Notes: a model not told the origin generated them from the letters alone. Shown: positions 25,848-35,557, counted from the stretch's first letter. The stretch: 64,000 nucleotides of DNA from Rhodoblastus sp. (GCF_019449565.1 NZ_JAGRPM010000007.1:25065-89064), one strand, 5' to 3'. A program made the numbers and translations.

Positions 25848-26924
25848 ATGTTGCCCGCCGAAAAACTTGATCTCATCCTGCGCCGCCACGAAGAAATCGG
25901 CCATCGCCTGTCGGAAGGGGTCGATTCCTCATCTTTCTCCGCGCTTTCGCGCGAACTGGCCGAACTGGAGCCGGTCGCGCAAGCGATCGTCGCCTTTCGG
26001 GCTCTGGAGCGCGAAGCCGCCGATCTGGAGAAAATGGCGGCCGACCCCGGGACCGACGCCGAAATGCGGGCCTTGGCGCAGGACGAGCTGCCGGAGCTGA
26101 AAAACCGCCTGACGGAAGCCGAACACCAGCTGCGCCTCGCCTTGCTGCCGCGCGATTCCGCCGACGAAAAAGGCGCGATTCTCGAAATCCGCGCAGGCAC
26201 GGGCGGCGACGAGGCCGCCTTGTTCGCGGGCGACCTGTTCCGCATGTACCAGCGTTACGCCGAGCGGCGCGGCTGGGCCATGGAATTGATCTCAGCCAGC
26301 GAGGGAACGGCGGGCGGCTTCAAGGAAATCATCGCGCAGGTGCGTGGCAAAGGCGTCTTCGCCCGCCTCAAGTTCGAAAGCGGGACCCATCGCGTGCAGC
26401 GCGTGCCGGCGACGGAAACGCAGGGCCGCATTCATACCTCCGCCGCGACCGTAGCCGTGTTGCCGGAAGCCGAGGAAGTCGATCTCGCCATCAATGACGC
26501 CGATTTGCGCATCGACACCATGCGCGCGGGTGGCGCTGGCGGCCAGCACGTCAACAAGACCGAATCGGCGATTCGCGTCACGCATATTCCCTCCGGCATT
26601 GTGGTGATGATGCAGGAGGAGCGCTCGCAGCATCGCAACAAGGCCAAGGCCATGGACATTCTGCGCTCGCGCCTGTTCGACATGGAGCGCCAGAAGCTGG
26701 ACGACGCCCGCGCCGCCGACCGCAAGCAGCAAGTCGGCTCCGGGGACCGGTCAGAACGCATCCGCACCTATAATTTCCCGCAGGGGCGGGTCAGCGACCA
26801 CCGCATCAATCTCACGCTCTACAAGATCGACAAGGTGATCGAGGGCGAGGCGCTCGATGAAATTCTCGATCCGCTCATCGCCGACCATCAGGCGCGGCTG
26901 TTGGCGGAAAGCGAGGGCGAATGA
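25848..26924 (+). CDS. prfA: Peptide chain release factor 1
   Basis: Terminates translation at UAA and UAG. It is 358 residues with the codon-recognition PAT tripeptide at 187-189 ([10 protein letters not shown]) and the catalytic GGQ at 231-233 in [15 protein letters not shown]. Its stop overlaps the next ATG (ATGA). In many relatives the next gene is prmC, which methylates this GGQ glutamine; here the next gene is an EamA-like protein instead, so prmC must be elsewhere or absent. Confidence 0.97.
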   Translation: MLPAEKLDLILRRHEEIGHRLSEGVDSSSFSALSRELAELEPVAQAIVAFRALEREAADLEKMAADPGTDAEMRALAQDELPELKNRLTEAEHQLRLALLPRDSADEKGAILEIRAGTGGDEAALFAGDLFRMYQRYAERRGWAMELISASEGTAGGFKEIIAQVRGKGVFARLKFESGTHRVQRVPATETQGRIHTSAATVAVLPEAEEVDLAINDADLRIDTMRAGGAGGQHVNKTESAIRVTHIPSGIVVMMQEERSQHRNKAKAMDILRSRLFDMERQKLDDARAADRKQQVGSGDRSERIRTYNFPQGRVSDHRINLTLYKIDKVIEGEALDEILDPLIADHQARLLAESEGE

Positions 26925-27364
26925 AAGGGGATCTGGCGTCTTTTACCGGCGGCTGGGCCTTCTGGGCGCTGCTTTCGGCGGCTTTTGCCGCCCTGACGGC
27001 GGTTTTCGCCAAAATCGGCGTCGAAGGCGTGGATTCCGACCTTGCGACGCTGGCCCGGACCATCGTGGTCGTTTGCCTTCTCACTCTTCTTCTCGCGGCG
27101 ACGGGACGGCTCCAATCGCCGAGTCGTCCCCCTAAGACGCTGCTTTTCCTGGCTCTTTCCGGCGCGGCGACCGGAGCGTCATGGCTGTGTTATTTTCGCG
27201 CCCTAAAGCTTGGCGACGCAGCCCGGGTGGCGCCCATCGACAAGCTCAGCGTCGTGCTGGTCGCGCTGTTCGGCGCGGTTTTCCTGGGCGAGAGGCTGTC
27301 GGCGGTCAATTGGCTCGGGGTTGCGCTGATCGCGGGCGGGGCCGTCCTGGTTGCCTTTCGTTAG
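26921..27364 (+). CDS. EamA/DMT-family half-size membrane protein
   Basis: A 147-residue hydrophobic protein with about five transmembrane segments and one EamA domain: [23 protein letters not shown], a helix at [31 protein letters not shown], then [17 protein letters not shown] and [16 protein letters not shown]. Full DMT transporters carry two such repeats in about 300 residues, so this single-repeat form would have to work as a dimer. It is coupled to prfA by a 4-bp overlap. The substrate is unknown. Confidence 0.85.
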   Translation: MKGDLASFTGGWAFWALLSAAFAALTAVFAKIGVEGVDSDLATLARTIVVVCLLTLLLAATGRLQSPSRPPKTLLFLALSGAATGASWLCYFRALKLGDAARVAPIDKLSVVLVALFGAVFLGERLSAVNWLGVALIAGGAVLVAFR

Positions 27365-27468
27365 TTAAATATTGGTGTGGCCGGTTCCGTCCTTGCGCCG
27401 CCTTGGCTAATGTTCGGTTCAGCTCTCGCCAATCGGCGAAACGACAGCACAGTTTTTTCGGGGTTCGC

Positions 27469-28881
27469 ATGAAGAAAATCATTCCGGTCATCATGTGCGG
27501 CGGCGCGGGCACGCGTGTCTGGCCCGCCTCGCGCGAAACAATGCCGAAGCAATTCATCGCCCTGCTGGGCGAAACATCCACGTTCCAGCAGACATTGTTG
27601 CGGCTGGACCCGGAAATTTTCGACGAACCTGTCGTCGTCACCAATCATGATTATCGTTTCCTCGTTCAGGAGCAGATGAAGGAGATCGGCGTCTCGGGCG
27701 ATATCGTGCTCGAGCCGGAGCGGCGCGATTCGGCCGCCGCGGTCGCAGTCGCCTGCGAATTCGCCAGCCAGCGCGCGGGCGACGCCGTCGTCGCGATCTT
27801 CGCCGCCGACCACGCCGTGCGCGACGTCGAGGCCTTTCGCGCTCTGTGCGGCAAGGCGGGCGAAGCGGCGGCCAAGGGCTTCATCGTGACGCTCGGCATC
27901 AAGCCGACCCATCCGGCGACGGGCTATGGCTATATTCGGCCCGGCGCCCTGGTCCTGCCTGAGGCGGGCGTGGCCAAGGTCGAGGCCTTCGTCGAAAAGC
28001 CGGATCTCGCAACCGCTGAACGCTATATCGCCGACGGCTATCTGTGGAATTCGGGCAATTTCTTCTTCCGCGCCGACGTCATGCGCGGCGAGTTGCAGGC
28101 CTTCGAGCCGGAAATCGCCGCCGCCGCCACCGAGGCCTTCGCCAAGGCCGGCCGCGACCTCGGCTTCCTCGCGCTCGACAAGGAAGCCTTCGGGCGCGCG
28201 CCGAAAACCTCGATCGATTACGCCGTCATGGAGCGCACCACCCACGCCGCCGTCATTCCCGCGGACATCGGCTGGTCGGACGTCGGCAATTGGCAGGCGG
28301 TGTGGGAATTGTCGGATCGCGACAAGCAAGGCAATGCCGTGCGCGGCAATGGCGTCGTGATGGACGCCAGCAATGTCTATATTCGCTCGGATGATTGCCT
28401 GACCACCGTGCTCGGCGTCTCCGACGTCATCGTCGTGACCACCGACGACGCCGTCCTGGTGCTCGGCGCGCAATATGGCGACAAGGTCAAGCAACTGGTC
28501 GACGAGCTGAAGCGCCGCAAGCTCAAGCAGGCGCAGGAACATAGCCGGGTCTATCGGCCCTGGGGCTATTACCAGTCGATCGACGGCGGCGATCGCCATC
28601 AGGTCAAGCGCATCGTCGTCAAGCCCGGCCACAAGCTGTCGCTCCAGAAACATTATCATCGCGCCGAGCATTGGATCGTCGTGCGCGGGGCAGCGGAAGT
28701 GACGCGCGACGATCAAGTCACGATGATTCACGAGAACGAATCGATCTATCTGCCGATGGGTTCGGTCCATCGGCTGGTCAATCCCGGCAAGATCGATCTT
28801 GAACTGATCGAAGTTCAAACCGGCTCTTATCTCGGCGAGGACGACATCGTCCGGCTGCAGGACGTCTATCACCGCGCCTGA
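27469..28881 (+). CDS. manC: Mannose-1-phosphate guanylyltransferase / mannose-6-phosphate isomerase
   Basis: Makes GDP-mannose for exopolysaccharide or LPS. It is 470 residues from the ATG at 27469. The N-terminal nucleotidyltransferase has MCGGAGTRVWPASRETMPKQF split by the signature lysine region, and FVEKPD with the FLWNSGN-type segment (YLWNSGNFFFRADV). The C-terminal cupin (about 350-470) shows RPWGYYQSIDGG and LSLQKHYHRAEHWIVVRG, the isomerase half. The open frame upstream overlaps the EamA gene and is not part of the protein. Phosphomannomutase follows, giving a complete Man-6-P to GDP-Man step pair. Confidence 0.94.
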   Translation: MKKIIPVIMCGGAGTRVWPASRETMPKQFIALLGETSTFQQTLLRLDPEIFDEPVVVTNHDYRFLVQEQMKEIGVSGDIVLEPERRDSAAAVAVACEFASQRAGDAVVAIFAADHAVRDVEAFRALCGKAGEAAAKGFIVTLGIKPTHPATGYGYIRPGALVLPEAGVAKVEAFVEKPDLATAERYIADGYLWNSGNFFFRADVMRGELQAFEPEIAAAATEAFAKAGRDLGFLALDKEAFGRAPKTSIDYAVMERTTHAAVIPADIGWSDVGNWQAVWELSDRDKQGNAVRGNGVVMDASNVYIRSDDCLTTVLGVSDVIVVTTDDAVLVLGAQYGDKVKQLVDELKRRKLKQAQEHSRVYRPWGYYQSIDGGDRHQVKRIVVKPGHKLSLQKHYHRAEHWIVVRGAAEVTRDDQVTMIHENESIYLPMGSVHRLVNPGKIDLELIEVQTGSYLGEDDIVRLQDVYHRA

Positions 28882-28898
28882 TTTTTCCCGCCTTTTCC

Positions 28899-28929
28899 GC
28901 CGCCCTCGTTCCGCGAGGGCGGCTCTTGT
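28899..28929 (+). terminator. Hairpin between manC and phosphomannomutase gene
   Basis: A 10-bp GC-rich stem (arms at 28899-28908 and 28914-28923, core GCCCTCG/CGAGGGC, loop TTCCG) is followed by CTCTTGTT. The T-tract is poor, so it may attenuate rather than end transcription between the two same-strand genes. Confidence 0.4.
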
Positions 28930-28941
28930 TGCGAGGTGTCC

Positions 28942-30441
28942 ATGTTCCCCAAGCCCGTTTCCGTTCTCACGCCGAACACATTCGAATATGAGCGCCTGCC
29001 GCTGGTGAAGCCCACCGGCTTCCGCGAATATGACGCGCGCTGGCTGTTCGGCTCCGAACTCAACCTGATGGGCGTCCAGGCCCTCGGGCTCGGCCTCGCC
29101 ACCTTGCTGCACGAGATGGGCGTCAAGCCGCGTCTGGCGACCGGCCACGACTTCCGCTCCTATTCCGCCTCGATCAAGCATTCCCTGATCTGCGGCCTGA
29201 TGGCGGGCGGCGTTGAGGTGGTGGATATCGGCCTGGCGCTGTCGCCCATGGCCTATTTCGCTCAATTCGCGCTGGATTGCCCGGCGGTCGCCATGGTCAC
29301 CGCCTCGCATAACGACAATGGCTGGACCGGCGTGAAAATGGGCGCCCAGCGCCCGGTCACCTTCGGTCCTGACGAGATGGGCCGGCTGCGCGACATCGTG
29401 CTGAACGGCCGCTACCAGTCGCGCTCCGGCGGCTCTTATGAATATGTGCAGGATTTCGGCAAGACCTATCTCGACGATCTCGCCAGCCATACGAAACTCA
29501 AGCGCAAGATGAAGGTCGTCGCTGCTTGCGGCAACGGCACCGCCGGCGCCTTCGCGCCCGCCCTGTTGGAACGCCTCGGCTGCGAAGTCATCCCGCTCGA
29601 CATCACGCCGGATTATAATTTCCCGCGCTACAATCCCAATCCCGAAGATCTCGAGATGCTGCACGCCATGGCGGACAAGGTGCGCGAGACGGGCGCCGAC
29701 GTCGGTCTGGGCTTCGATGGCGACGGCGACCGCTGCGGCGTGGTGGACAATCTTGGCGAGGAAATCTTCGCCGACAAGATCGGCGTCATGCTGGCGCGCG
29801 ATCTCTCCAAGCTTTACCCGGACGCGACTTTCGTGGTCGATGTGAAGTCAACCGGCCTGTTCGCCAGCGATCCGGTGCTGAAAGCTCAGGGCGTGAAGGC
29901 CGATTACTGGAAAACCGGCCATTCCTATATCAAGCGGCGCGTCAATGATCTCAATGCCCTGGCCGGTTTCGAGAAGTCCGGCCATTTCTTCTTCAACGCC
30001 CCGGTCGGGCGCGGCTATGACGACGGCTTGCTGACCGCGGTTCATGTGCTGGAAATGCTCGACCGCAACCCGGGCAAGAGCATGTCCGAGCTTTACGCCG
30101 ACCTGCCCAAGACCTGGGGGTCGCCGACCATGTCGCCCCATTGCGGCGACGAAGTGAAATATGGCGTGGTCGACAAGGTCGTCACGCGTTTCCGGGCCAT
30201 GCAGGCGGCGGGCGAGAAGATCATCGGCCAGGCCATCACGAGTCTCGTGACGGTCAATGGCGTGCGCGTCACGGTCGAGGACGGCACCTGGGGACTCGTG
30301 CGCGCGTCCTCCAACAAGCCGGAACTGGTCGTGGTGGTGGAAAGCCCGGCGTCGAAGGAGAATCTCCACGCCATGTTCCAGGCGGTGGACGCCATTCTGC
30401 GCGAAAATTCCGAAGTTGGCGCCTATAACCAGACCATCTAA
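28942..30441 (+). CDS. Phosphomannomutase/phosphoglucomutase
   Basis: Interconverts hexose 6- and 1-phosphates and supplies mannose 1-phosphate to the upstream guanylyltransferase. It is 499 residues from the ATG at 28942 (GAGG 5 nt upstream). It carries the phosphoserine loop VTASHNDNGWTGVKMG, the Mg-binding GFDGDGDRCGVV, the sugar-ring loop and the phosphate-binding VEDGTWGLVRASSNKPELVV in the last domain (each shown in part). All four alpha-D-phosphohexomutase domains are present. The neighbour favours a mannose role, but glucose use is equally possible in this family. Confidence 0.92.
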   Translation: MFPKPVSVLTPNTFEYERLPLVKPTGFREYDARWLFGSELNLMGVQALGLGLATLLHEMGVKPRLATGHDFRSYSASIKHSLICGLMAGGVEVVDIGLALSPMAYFAQFALDCPAVAMVTASHNDNGWTGVKMGAQRPVTFGPDEMGRLRDIVLNGRYQSRSGGSYEYVQDFGKTYLDDLASHTKLKRKMKVVAACGNGTAGAFAPALLERLGCEVIPLDITPDYNFPRYNPNPEDLEMLHAMADKVRETGADVGLGFDGDGDRCGVVDNLGEEIFADKIGVMLARDLSKLYPDATFVVDVKSTGLFASDPVLKAQGVKADYWKTGHSYIKRRVNDLNALAGFEKSGHFFFNAPVGRGYDDGLLTAVHVLEMLDRNPGKSMSELYADLPKTWGSPTMSPHCGDEVKYGVVDKVVTRFRAMQAAGEKIIGQAITSLVTVNGVRVTVEDGTWGLVRASSNKPELVVVVESPASKENLHAMFQAVDAILRENSEVGAYNQTI

Positions 30442-30542
30442 GGCCCCGCGATGCGCCATCGCTTGCCGGGCGCGACTCCCGGCAGGCGGCAGCGGCGAAT
30501 TCATTCTATAATCCCGCATTCTTGTCTGGATTCGCCGGCCCC

Positions 30543-32312
30543 ATGTTCGTCCTGAAAATCTACGGCCGCGTTCTCGCGCAACTCATGCCTGAGCGCCGCC
30601 TCGCGCTTCTGCTGGTCTTCGCCAATCTGGCGCTGGCCTGCGCGCAATTCGTCGAGCCGGTGCTGTTCGGGCGCATCATCGACAAGCTGACCGGGGCGCA
30701 GGCGCAACAGCGCGATCCGACCTGGCCCGAATTGACGCCATTGATGGGCGCCTGGGTCGGCTTCGGCCTGTTCTCGATCCTCGCTGCGGTGGTCGTGGCG
30801 CTTTACGCCGACCGCCTGTCGCATCGCCGCCGCCTCGCGGTCATGGCCAATTTCTTCGACCATCTGCTCGAACTGCCGCTGAGCTTCCACGGCGCGACCC
30901 ATTCGGGCCGGCTGCTGAAAATCATGCTGGAAGGCGCCAGCGGCATGGCGGGCATCTGGCTGTCCTTCTTCCGCGAAAACTGCGCCTCGATGGTCGCGCT
31001 CTTCGTGCTGCTGCCCGCGACGCTGTTCGTGAACTGGCGGTTGGCCTCGGTGCTGGTCGTGCTGGTGATCTTGTTTGGCCTGCTCACCGTTTTCGTCCTG
31101 CGCCGGACGGAGGGCTTGCAGGCGCAGGTGGAAGTCCGTAACGCGCAATTGGCGGAGCGGGCGTCCGACGTGCTCGGCAATGTCCCGGTGATCCAGTCCT
31201 TCACCCGCGTGGAAAGCGAATCGCGCGGCATCCGCCAGATCATCGATCAGGTTCTGGCGGCGCAGCTTCCCGTGCTGTCCTGGTGGGCGCTGGCGGCGGT
31301 TGCGACCCGCGCCTCCGCAACCTTGACGCTGCTTTCCATTTTCGTCATCGGCGTCTGGCTGCATTTCAAGCAGCTGGCGACGATCGGCGAGATCGTCACC
31401 TTCATGAATTTCGCCACCATGCTGATCGCGCGGCTGGAGCAGGTTGTCGGCTTCGTGAACTATCTTTTCATGCAGGCGCCGAAAATGGCCGATTTCATCG
31501 AGGTCATGGACAAGTCGCCGAGCGTCGCTGACAAGCCCGACGCCGTCGATCCTGGCCACCTGGCCGGCGAAGTGGCCTTCGACCATGTCACCTTCGCCTA
31601 TGACGAGCGTCGCAAGGCGGTCGATGACGTCAGCTTCACGGTGCGTCCGGGCGAGACCGTCGCTCTGGTCGGCGCGACCGGCTCCGGCAAATCGACCACG
31701 CTCAGCCTGCTGCATCGCGTGTTCGACCCGCAAGGCGGCGCGATCCGCATCGACGGGATCGATATCCGCGACATGAAGCTTCTCGCCCTGCGCCGGAACA
31801 TCGGCGTGGTGTTTCAGGAGCCGATGCTGTTCGCGCGCTCCATCGAGGAGAACCTGCGCGTCGGCAAGATCGACGCGACCGACGCCGAACTCGCTTTGGC
31901 GCTGGAGCGCGCGCAGGCCAGCGACTTCGTGTCTCGGCAGGTCGACGGGATCAAGACCATGGTGGGGGAGCGGGGCCGTTCGCTCTCCGGCGGCGAACGC
32001 CAGCGTGTCTCCATCGCTCGTGCGCTCCTGAAAGACCCGCCGATCATGATCTTCGACGAGGCGACCTCGGCGCTCGACGCGGCGACGGAGAAGCAATTGC
32101 AGGCGGCGCTCGAAGCCGCCACTAAAGGCCGCACCACTTTCGTCATCGCCCACCGGCTGGCGACGATCCGCAGCGCCAACCGGATCTTCGTGTTCGATCA
32201 GGGCCGGATCGTCGAACAGGGCTCTTTCGACGAGCTGGTGGCGCAAAACGGCCGCTTCGCCGCTCTGGCGCGCGCACAATTCATGGCGGCGGAAAATAAA
32301 GCCGGGGGGTGA
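30543..32312 (+). CDS. ndvA: Glucan ABC exporter, fused permease/ATPase (NdvA-like)
   Basis: A 589-residue ABC half-transporter: six transmembrane helices in residues 1-310, then an ATPase domain with Walker A GATGSGKS (377-384), the signature LSGGERQRVSIARALL (from 481) and Walker B MIFDEATSALD. The N-terminus (LKIYGRVLAQLMPE) and AQFVEPVLFGRIIDKL strongly resemble NdvA/ChvA, the cyclic beta-1,2-glucan exporter of rhizobia. I use the ATG at 30543; an in-frame TTG lies 21 bp upstream. No ndvB-like synthase is in the window, so the glucan assignment rests on sequence feel alone; an MsbA-like lipid exporter is the alternative. Confidence 0.85.
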   Translation: MFVLKIYGRVLAQLMPERRLALLLVFANLALACAQFVEPVLFGRIIDKLTGAQAQQRDPTWPELTPLMGAWVGFGLFSILAAVVVALYADRLSHRRRLAVMANFFDHLLELPLSFHGATHSGRLLKIMLEGASGMAGIWLSFFRENCASMVALFVLLPATLFVNWRLASVLVVLVILFGLLTVFVLRRTEGLQAQVEVRNAQLAERASDVLGNVPVIQSFTRVESESRGIRQIIDQVLAAQLPVLSWWALAAVATRASATLTLLSIFVIGVWLHFKQLATIGEIVTFMNFATMLIARLEQVVGFVNYLFMQAPKMADFIEVMDKSPSVADKPDAVDPGHLAGEVAFDHVTFAYDERRKAVDDVSFTVRPGETVALVGATGSGKSTTLSLLHRVFDPQGGAIRIDGIDIRDMKLLALRRNIGVVFQEPMLFARSIEENLRVGKIDATDAELALALERAQASDFVSRQVDGIKTMVGERGRSLSGGERQRVSIARALLKDPPIMIFDEATSALDAATEKQLQAALEAATKGRTTFVIAHRLATIRSANRIFVFDQGRIVEQGSFDELVAQNGRFAALARAQFMAAENKAGG

Positions 32313-32331
32313 GGCGCAAGCCTTTAAACCC

Positions 32332-32368
32332 GACGCCCCACGAGACGAGCGATGAGACGCCCCACGAG
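32332..32368. repeat. 13-bp direct repeat GACGCCCCACGAG, two copies
   Basis: Perfect copies at 32332-32344 and 32356-32368, 24 bp apart, in the short gap between the convergent NdvA-like and CBS-domain genes. It looks like a small local duplication; no hairpin or other role is evident. Confidence 0.5.
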
Positions 32369-32387
32369 CGGCGGCGCACTGCTCCCC

Positions 32388-33668
32388 TCAGGCCTCGCGG
32401 CCTTCCGCCTTCTGCTCCGGCGTCAGGCGCAGCAGCGTGATGCGGTTGCGCTGCTTGCGCAGCACCTCGAAGCGGAAGCCGTGGAAGGTGAATTTCTGGC
32501 CCTGCTCGGGAATGGCGCGCGCCTCGTGAATGACGAGGCCCGCGATGGTCGTGGCCTCTTCGTCGGGTAGATCCCAGGCCATGACGCGGTTGAGGTCGCG
32601 GATCGGCGCCGAGCCCTCGACGATGACCGAACCATCGGTCTGGCGCCGCACGCCGACCACGGCGACGTCATGCTCGTCACGGATATCGCCGACGATCTCC
32701 TCCAGAATGTCTTCCAGCGTGACCAGGCCCTGGACGTCGCCATATTCGTCGACCACGAGCGCGAAATGGGTCTTGCGCTTGCGGAAGGCCTGCAATTGCG
32801 CCTCCAGCGTGGTCGTGTCCGGCACGAACCAGGGGGCGACGGTGATCGGTTCCAGTCTGACCTGGCTGGCGTCGCCATTGGCGTCGCTCATCGCCCGGAG
32901 CAAGTCCTTGGCGTGCAGGACGCCGATGATGTTGTCGGGCGTTCCGCGCCACAGCGGCACGCGGGTATAGGGCGAGGCGACGACTTCGCGCACGAGGTCG
33001 GCGATGGGCGCATCGGCGTCGAGGGCGACCATCTTGGTGCGATGGACCATGACGTCCGAGACGGCCAGCTCCTTGAGGTCGAGCAGGCCGCCGAACATGT
33101 CGCGGTCGGCGCGGGCGACGCCGCCCTCCCTGTGCATCAGGTCGACCGCGCTTTTCAGCTCCTCCTGCGGCGAGAGCAGGGCGTGTTTCTCGTCGAGTCG
33201 CAGGCCGCAGAGAAAAAGCGCGCCGCGCACCACCGCCTCGACCATATAGAGGATCGGCCCGAACACGGTGACGCAGACGGAAACGATCGGCGCCACGATC
33301 AGGGAGGTGCGGTCGGGATAATTGATGGCGATGGTCTTGGGCAGGACTTCGGCGAAGACCAGCAGCAGCACGGTCATGGCGATCGTGGCGTAGAGCGCCC
33401 CGCTCTCGCCGACCGCCGCCACCAGGACCGTGGTGAGCAAGGCCGAGGAGCCGATGTTGAAGAGCGTATTGCCAAGCAGCATGGTGCCGATCAGGCGGTC
33501 GCGTCCGCCCAGCAGCCGGTTGACCATGGCCGCGCGCGCGCCGCCCTGCTTTTCGAGGGCGTGCATGCGGGCGCGCGAAGCCGCCGTCATCGCCGTTTCG
33601 GAAGCCGAAAACAGCGCGGAGGCCAGAATGCAGAAAAACAGGATCGCCGCCGCGACCCAAATGTTCAT
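32388..33668 (-). CDS. HlyC/CorC-type CNNM + CBS-domain membrane protein
   Basis: A 426-residue protein of the hemolysin/CNNM class: an N-terminal DUF21 transmembrane domain (about 1-185, with ALFSASETAMTAASRARM), a CBS pair (about 200-330, with VALDADAPIADLVREVVASPYTRVPLW and FALVVDEYGDVQGLVTLEDILEEIVG, each in part) and a C-terminal transporter-associated CorC/HlyC domain (about 345-420). The family is linked to Mg2+ or other cation transport. I start at ATG 33668 (MNIWVAA, where homologous proteins begin); ATG 33695 has a somewhat better-spaced GGAG and is possible. It follows aroKB on the same strand by a few tens of bases. Confidence 0.88.
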   Translation of the reverse strand: MNIWVAAAILFFCILASALFSASETAMTAASRARMHALEKQGGARAAMVNRLLGGRDRLIGTMLLGNTLFNIGSSALLTTVLVAAVGESGALYATIAMTVLLLVFAEVLPKTIAINYPDRTSLIVAPIVSVCVTVFGPILYMVEAVVRGALFLCGLRLDEKHALLSPQEELKSAVDLMHREGGVARADRDMFGGLLDLKELAVSDVMVHRTKMVALDADAPIADLVREVVASPYTRVPLWRGTPDNIIGVLHAKDLLRAMSDANGDASQVRLEPITVAPWFVPDTTTLEAQLQAFRKRKTHFALVVDEYGDVQGLVTLEDILEEIVGDIRDEHDVAVVGVRRQTDGSVIVEGSAPIRDLNRVMAWDLPDEEATTIAGLVIHEARAIPEQGQKFTFHGFRFEVLRKQRNRITLLRLTPEQKAEGREA

Positions 33669-33700
33669 CGACGTTACGCCGCCTCCGCCATGCATTTCGA

Positions 33701-35473
33701 TCAGGCTCCCGCGCGCAATTCGTCTTCGAGGAAGGCGCGCACGGCCTCCGGCTCGACATTTTTGGCGATGAAACTCGCGCCGATGCCGCGCGCGAGGATG
33801 AAAGTGAGCGCGCCGCGCTTCACCTTCTTGTCCTGCGCCATGGCCGCGACGATGGCGTCGGCGCCGGCGCTCCACCCCTTGATGTCGCGGATGCGCGTCG
33901 GAAGGCCGACCGCGCGGAGATGAGCCTCCACCCGCTCCGCGTCTTCCGCCGGGCACAGGCCGGCGCGGACGGAATAGCGGAAGGCGCAGGCCATGCCGAT
34001 CGCCACGCCCTCGCCATGGACCAGGCGGGCGCTGTCATAGGCGACGAGCTTTTCGAGCGCATGGCCGAAGGTGTGCCCCAGATTAAGCAGGGCGCGGTCG
34101 CCCTGTTCGGTCTCGTCGCGGGCGACCACGGCCGCTTTCGATTCGCAGCTGACCGCAATGGCGTGTCCCAGTTCCGGCCCGCGTGAAAAGACCGCCGGCC
34201 AGTGCTTTTCCAGCCAGGCGAAGAAATCGGGCCGGTCGATCAGGCCATATTTGACCACTTCCGCATAGCCCGCGGCGAATTCGCGCGGCGGCAAGGTGGC
34301 GAGGCTGTCGGTGTCCGCCAGCACGAGCGATGGCTGATGAAAGGCGCCGACAAGATTCTTGCCATGTCCGGAATTGACGCCGGTCTTGCCGCCGACGGAG
34401 GAATCGACCTGCGAGAGCACCGTGGTCGGGACCTGCACAAAGCCCATGCCGCGCCGCAGGCAAGCCGCGACAAAGCCGGTGAGGTCGCCGACGACGCCGC
34501 CGCCCAGCGCGACCAGGAAATCGCCGCGCTCCATTTTCGCTTCGAGCGCCGCTTCGCAGAGCTGTTCGAAATGGGCGTAGGTCTTGGTGGTCTCGCCCGC
34601 CGGCAGGACGATGTGGTCGTGACGGACGCCTGCGGCGTCGAAGCTCGCCTGCAGGGGCGCGAGCCAGCGCGGCGCGACATTGACGTCGGTCACGATGAAG
34701 GCGCTGGCGCCCGGCGCCAGCTGGGCGAGCCGCTCGCCCGCATGCGCGATGAGATTGGGTCCGATGAAAATGTCATAGGCCCGGTCGCCGAGGGCGACAT
34801 GGACGCTGGTCGAGGCGGGGGGCAGGGCGGGAGCGTTCATGTCGGGGGTGAAATGTCCTTTTTGGGCCAGGAGGCTTTCGAGCGCGACGAGGATTTCCTC
34901 GATGATCGTCTCGTGGGGGGCGTCGCGCGAGGCGACGGCAAGATCGGCCTCGGCATAGACGGGATAGCGGTCCTCGATGAGGCGGCGCATCACACCTTCA
35001 GGGTCCGGGCCCTGTAGCAGCGGGCGGGTGGGTCGCTTGCGCACGCGGCGCATCAGCACGTCGAAATCGGCCTTGAGCCAGATCGAGACGGCGTGGCTGC
35101 GAATCAGTCCGCGCGTCTGCGGCTGAATGAACGCGCCCCCGCCGGTGGCGATGACGCGCTCGCCTTCGCCGATGAGGCGCGCCAGCACCCTCCTTTCGCC
35201 GTCGCGGAAATAGGCCTCGCCGTGGGAAGCGAAGATTTCCGCGATCGTCATGCGATGAGCGGCTTCGATTTCATGGTCCGAATCGATGAAGGGCAGGCCA
35301 AGCCTTTGCGCGAGGCGCTTGCCGATCGCGGTCTTGCCCGATCCCATCATGCCGACAAGCACGAGGGGGCGGCCCGCCAGACGATTGACGATCGCTTGCG
35401 TGCGCGTATCGCGAGGCGGCGGAGCAGCCGTCTCCGGCGGATGAACGATGGCTTGATCCCACATGATCGGCAT
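33701..35473 (-). CDS. aroKB: Bifunctional shikimate kinase / 3-dehydroquinate synthase
   Basis: One uninterrupted 590-codon frame covers two shikimate-pathway enzymes. Residues about 30-205 are shikimate kinase: P-loop GMMGSGKT (41-48), FIDSDHEIE, TGGGAF and RKRPTRPLL. From about residue 212 it is 3-dehydroquinate synthase: LPAGETTKT, LGGGVVGDLTGFVAACLRRG, TTVLSQVDSSVGGKTGVN (in part), YAEVVKYGL and NLGHTFGHALE. Related genomes usually carry aroK and aroB as two adjacent genes; here the junction ALESLLAQKGHFTPDMNAPA has no stop codon and no Shine-Dalgarno before the internal Met212. Kinase and synthase act at steps 5 and 2, not consecutively. It is divergent from the small protein-xerD unit. 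Confidence 0.94.
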   Translation of the reverse strand: MPIMWDQAIVHPPETAAPPPRDTRTQAIVNRLAGRPLVLVGMMGSGKTAIGKRLAQRLGLPFIDSDHEIEAAHRMTIAEIFASHGEAYFRDGERRVLARLIGEGERVIATGGGAFIQPQTRGLIRSHAVSIWLKADFDVLMRRVRKRPTRPLLQGPDPEGVMRRLIEDRYPVYAEADLAVASRDAPHETIIEEILVALESLLAQKGHFTPDMNAPALPPASTSVHVALGDRAYDIFIGPNLIAHAGERLAQLAPGASAFIVTDVNVAPRWLAPLQASFDAAGVRHDHIVLPAGETTKTYAHFEQLCEAALEAKMERGDFLVALGGGVVGDLTGFVAACLRRGMGFVQVPTTVLSQVDSSVGGKTGVNSGHGKNLVGAFHQPSLVLADTDSLATLPPREFAAGYAEVVKYGLIDRPDFFAWLEKHWPAVFSRGPELGHAIAVSCESKAAVVARDETEQGDRALLNLGHTFGHALEKLVAYDSARLVHGEGVAIGMACAFRYSVRAGLCPAEDAERVEAHLRAVGLPTRIRDIKGWSAGADAIVAAMAQDKKVKRGALTFILARGIGASFIAKNVEPEAVRAFLEDELRAGA

Positions 35474-35557
35474 GTACTATCATGTCGCGCGCGCAAATTG
35501 TATCTGGCTTTAGCCGTGATCGCATCCGGTTTTGGCGGCGGTCGCGCGGAGACATTC

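Noticed and set aside
27181..27468. Upstream extension of manC by 96 codons
   Set aside because: It overlaps the EamA gene in another frame; the conserved nucleotidyltransferase start is at 27469.
27361..29664. 767-codon minus-strand frame opposite manC and phosphomannomutase
   Set aside because: Spans two well-supported plus-strand genes and has antisense-type composition; no family motifs.
30501..32279. 592-codon minus-strand frame opposite the NdvA-like gene
   Set aside because: Antisense of a clear ABC exporter; repetitive polar composition, no domain.
34840..34880. Independent aroB start at the internal ATG (Met212)
   Set aside because: No Shine-Dalgarno precedes it and there is no stop codon before it, so a fused product is the simpler reading.
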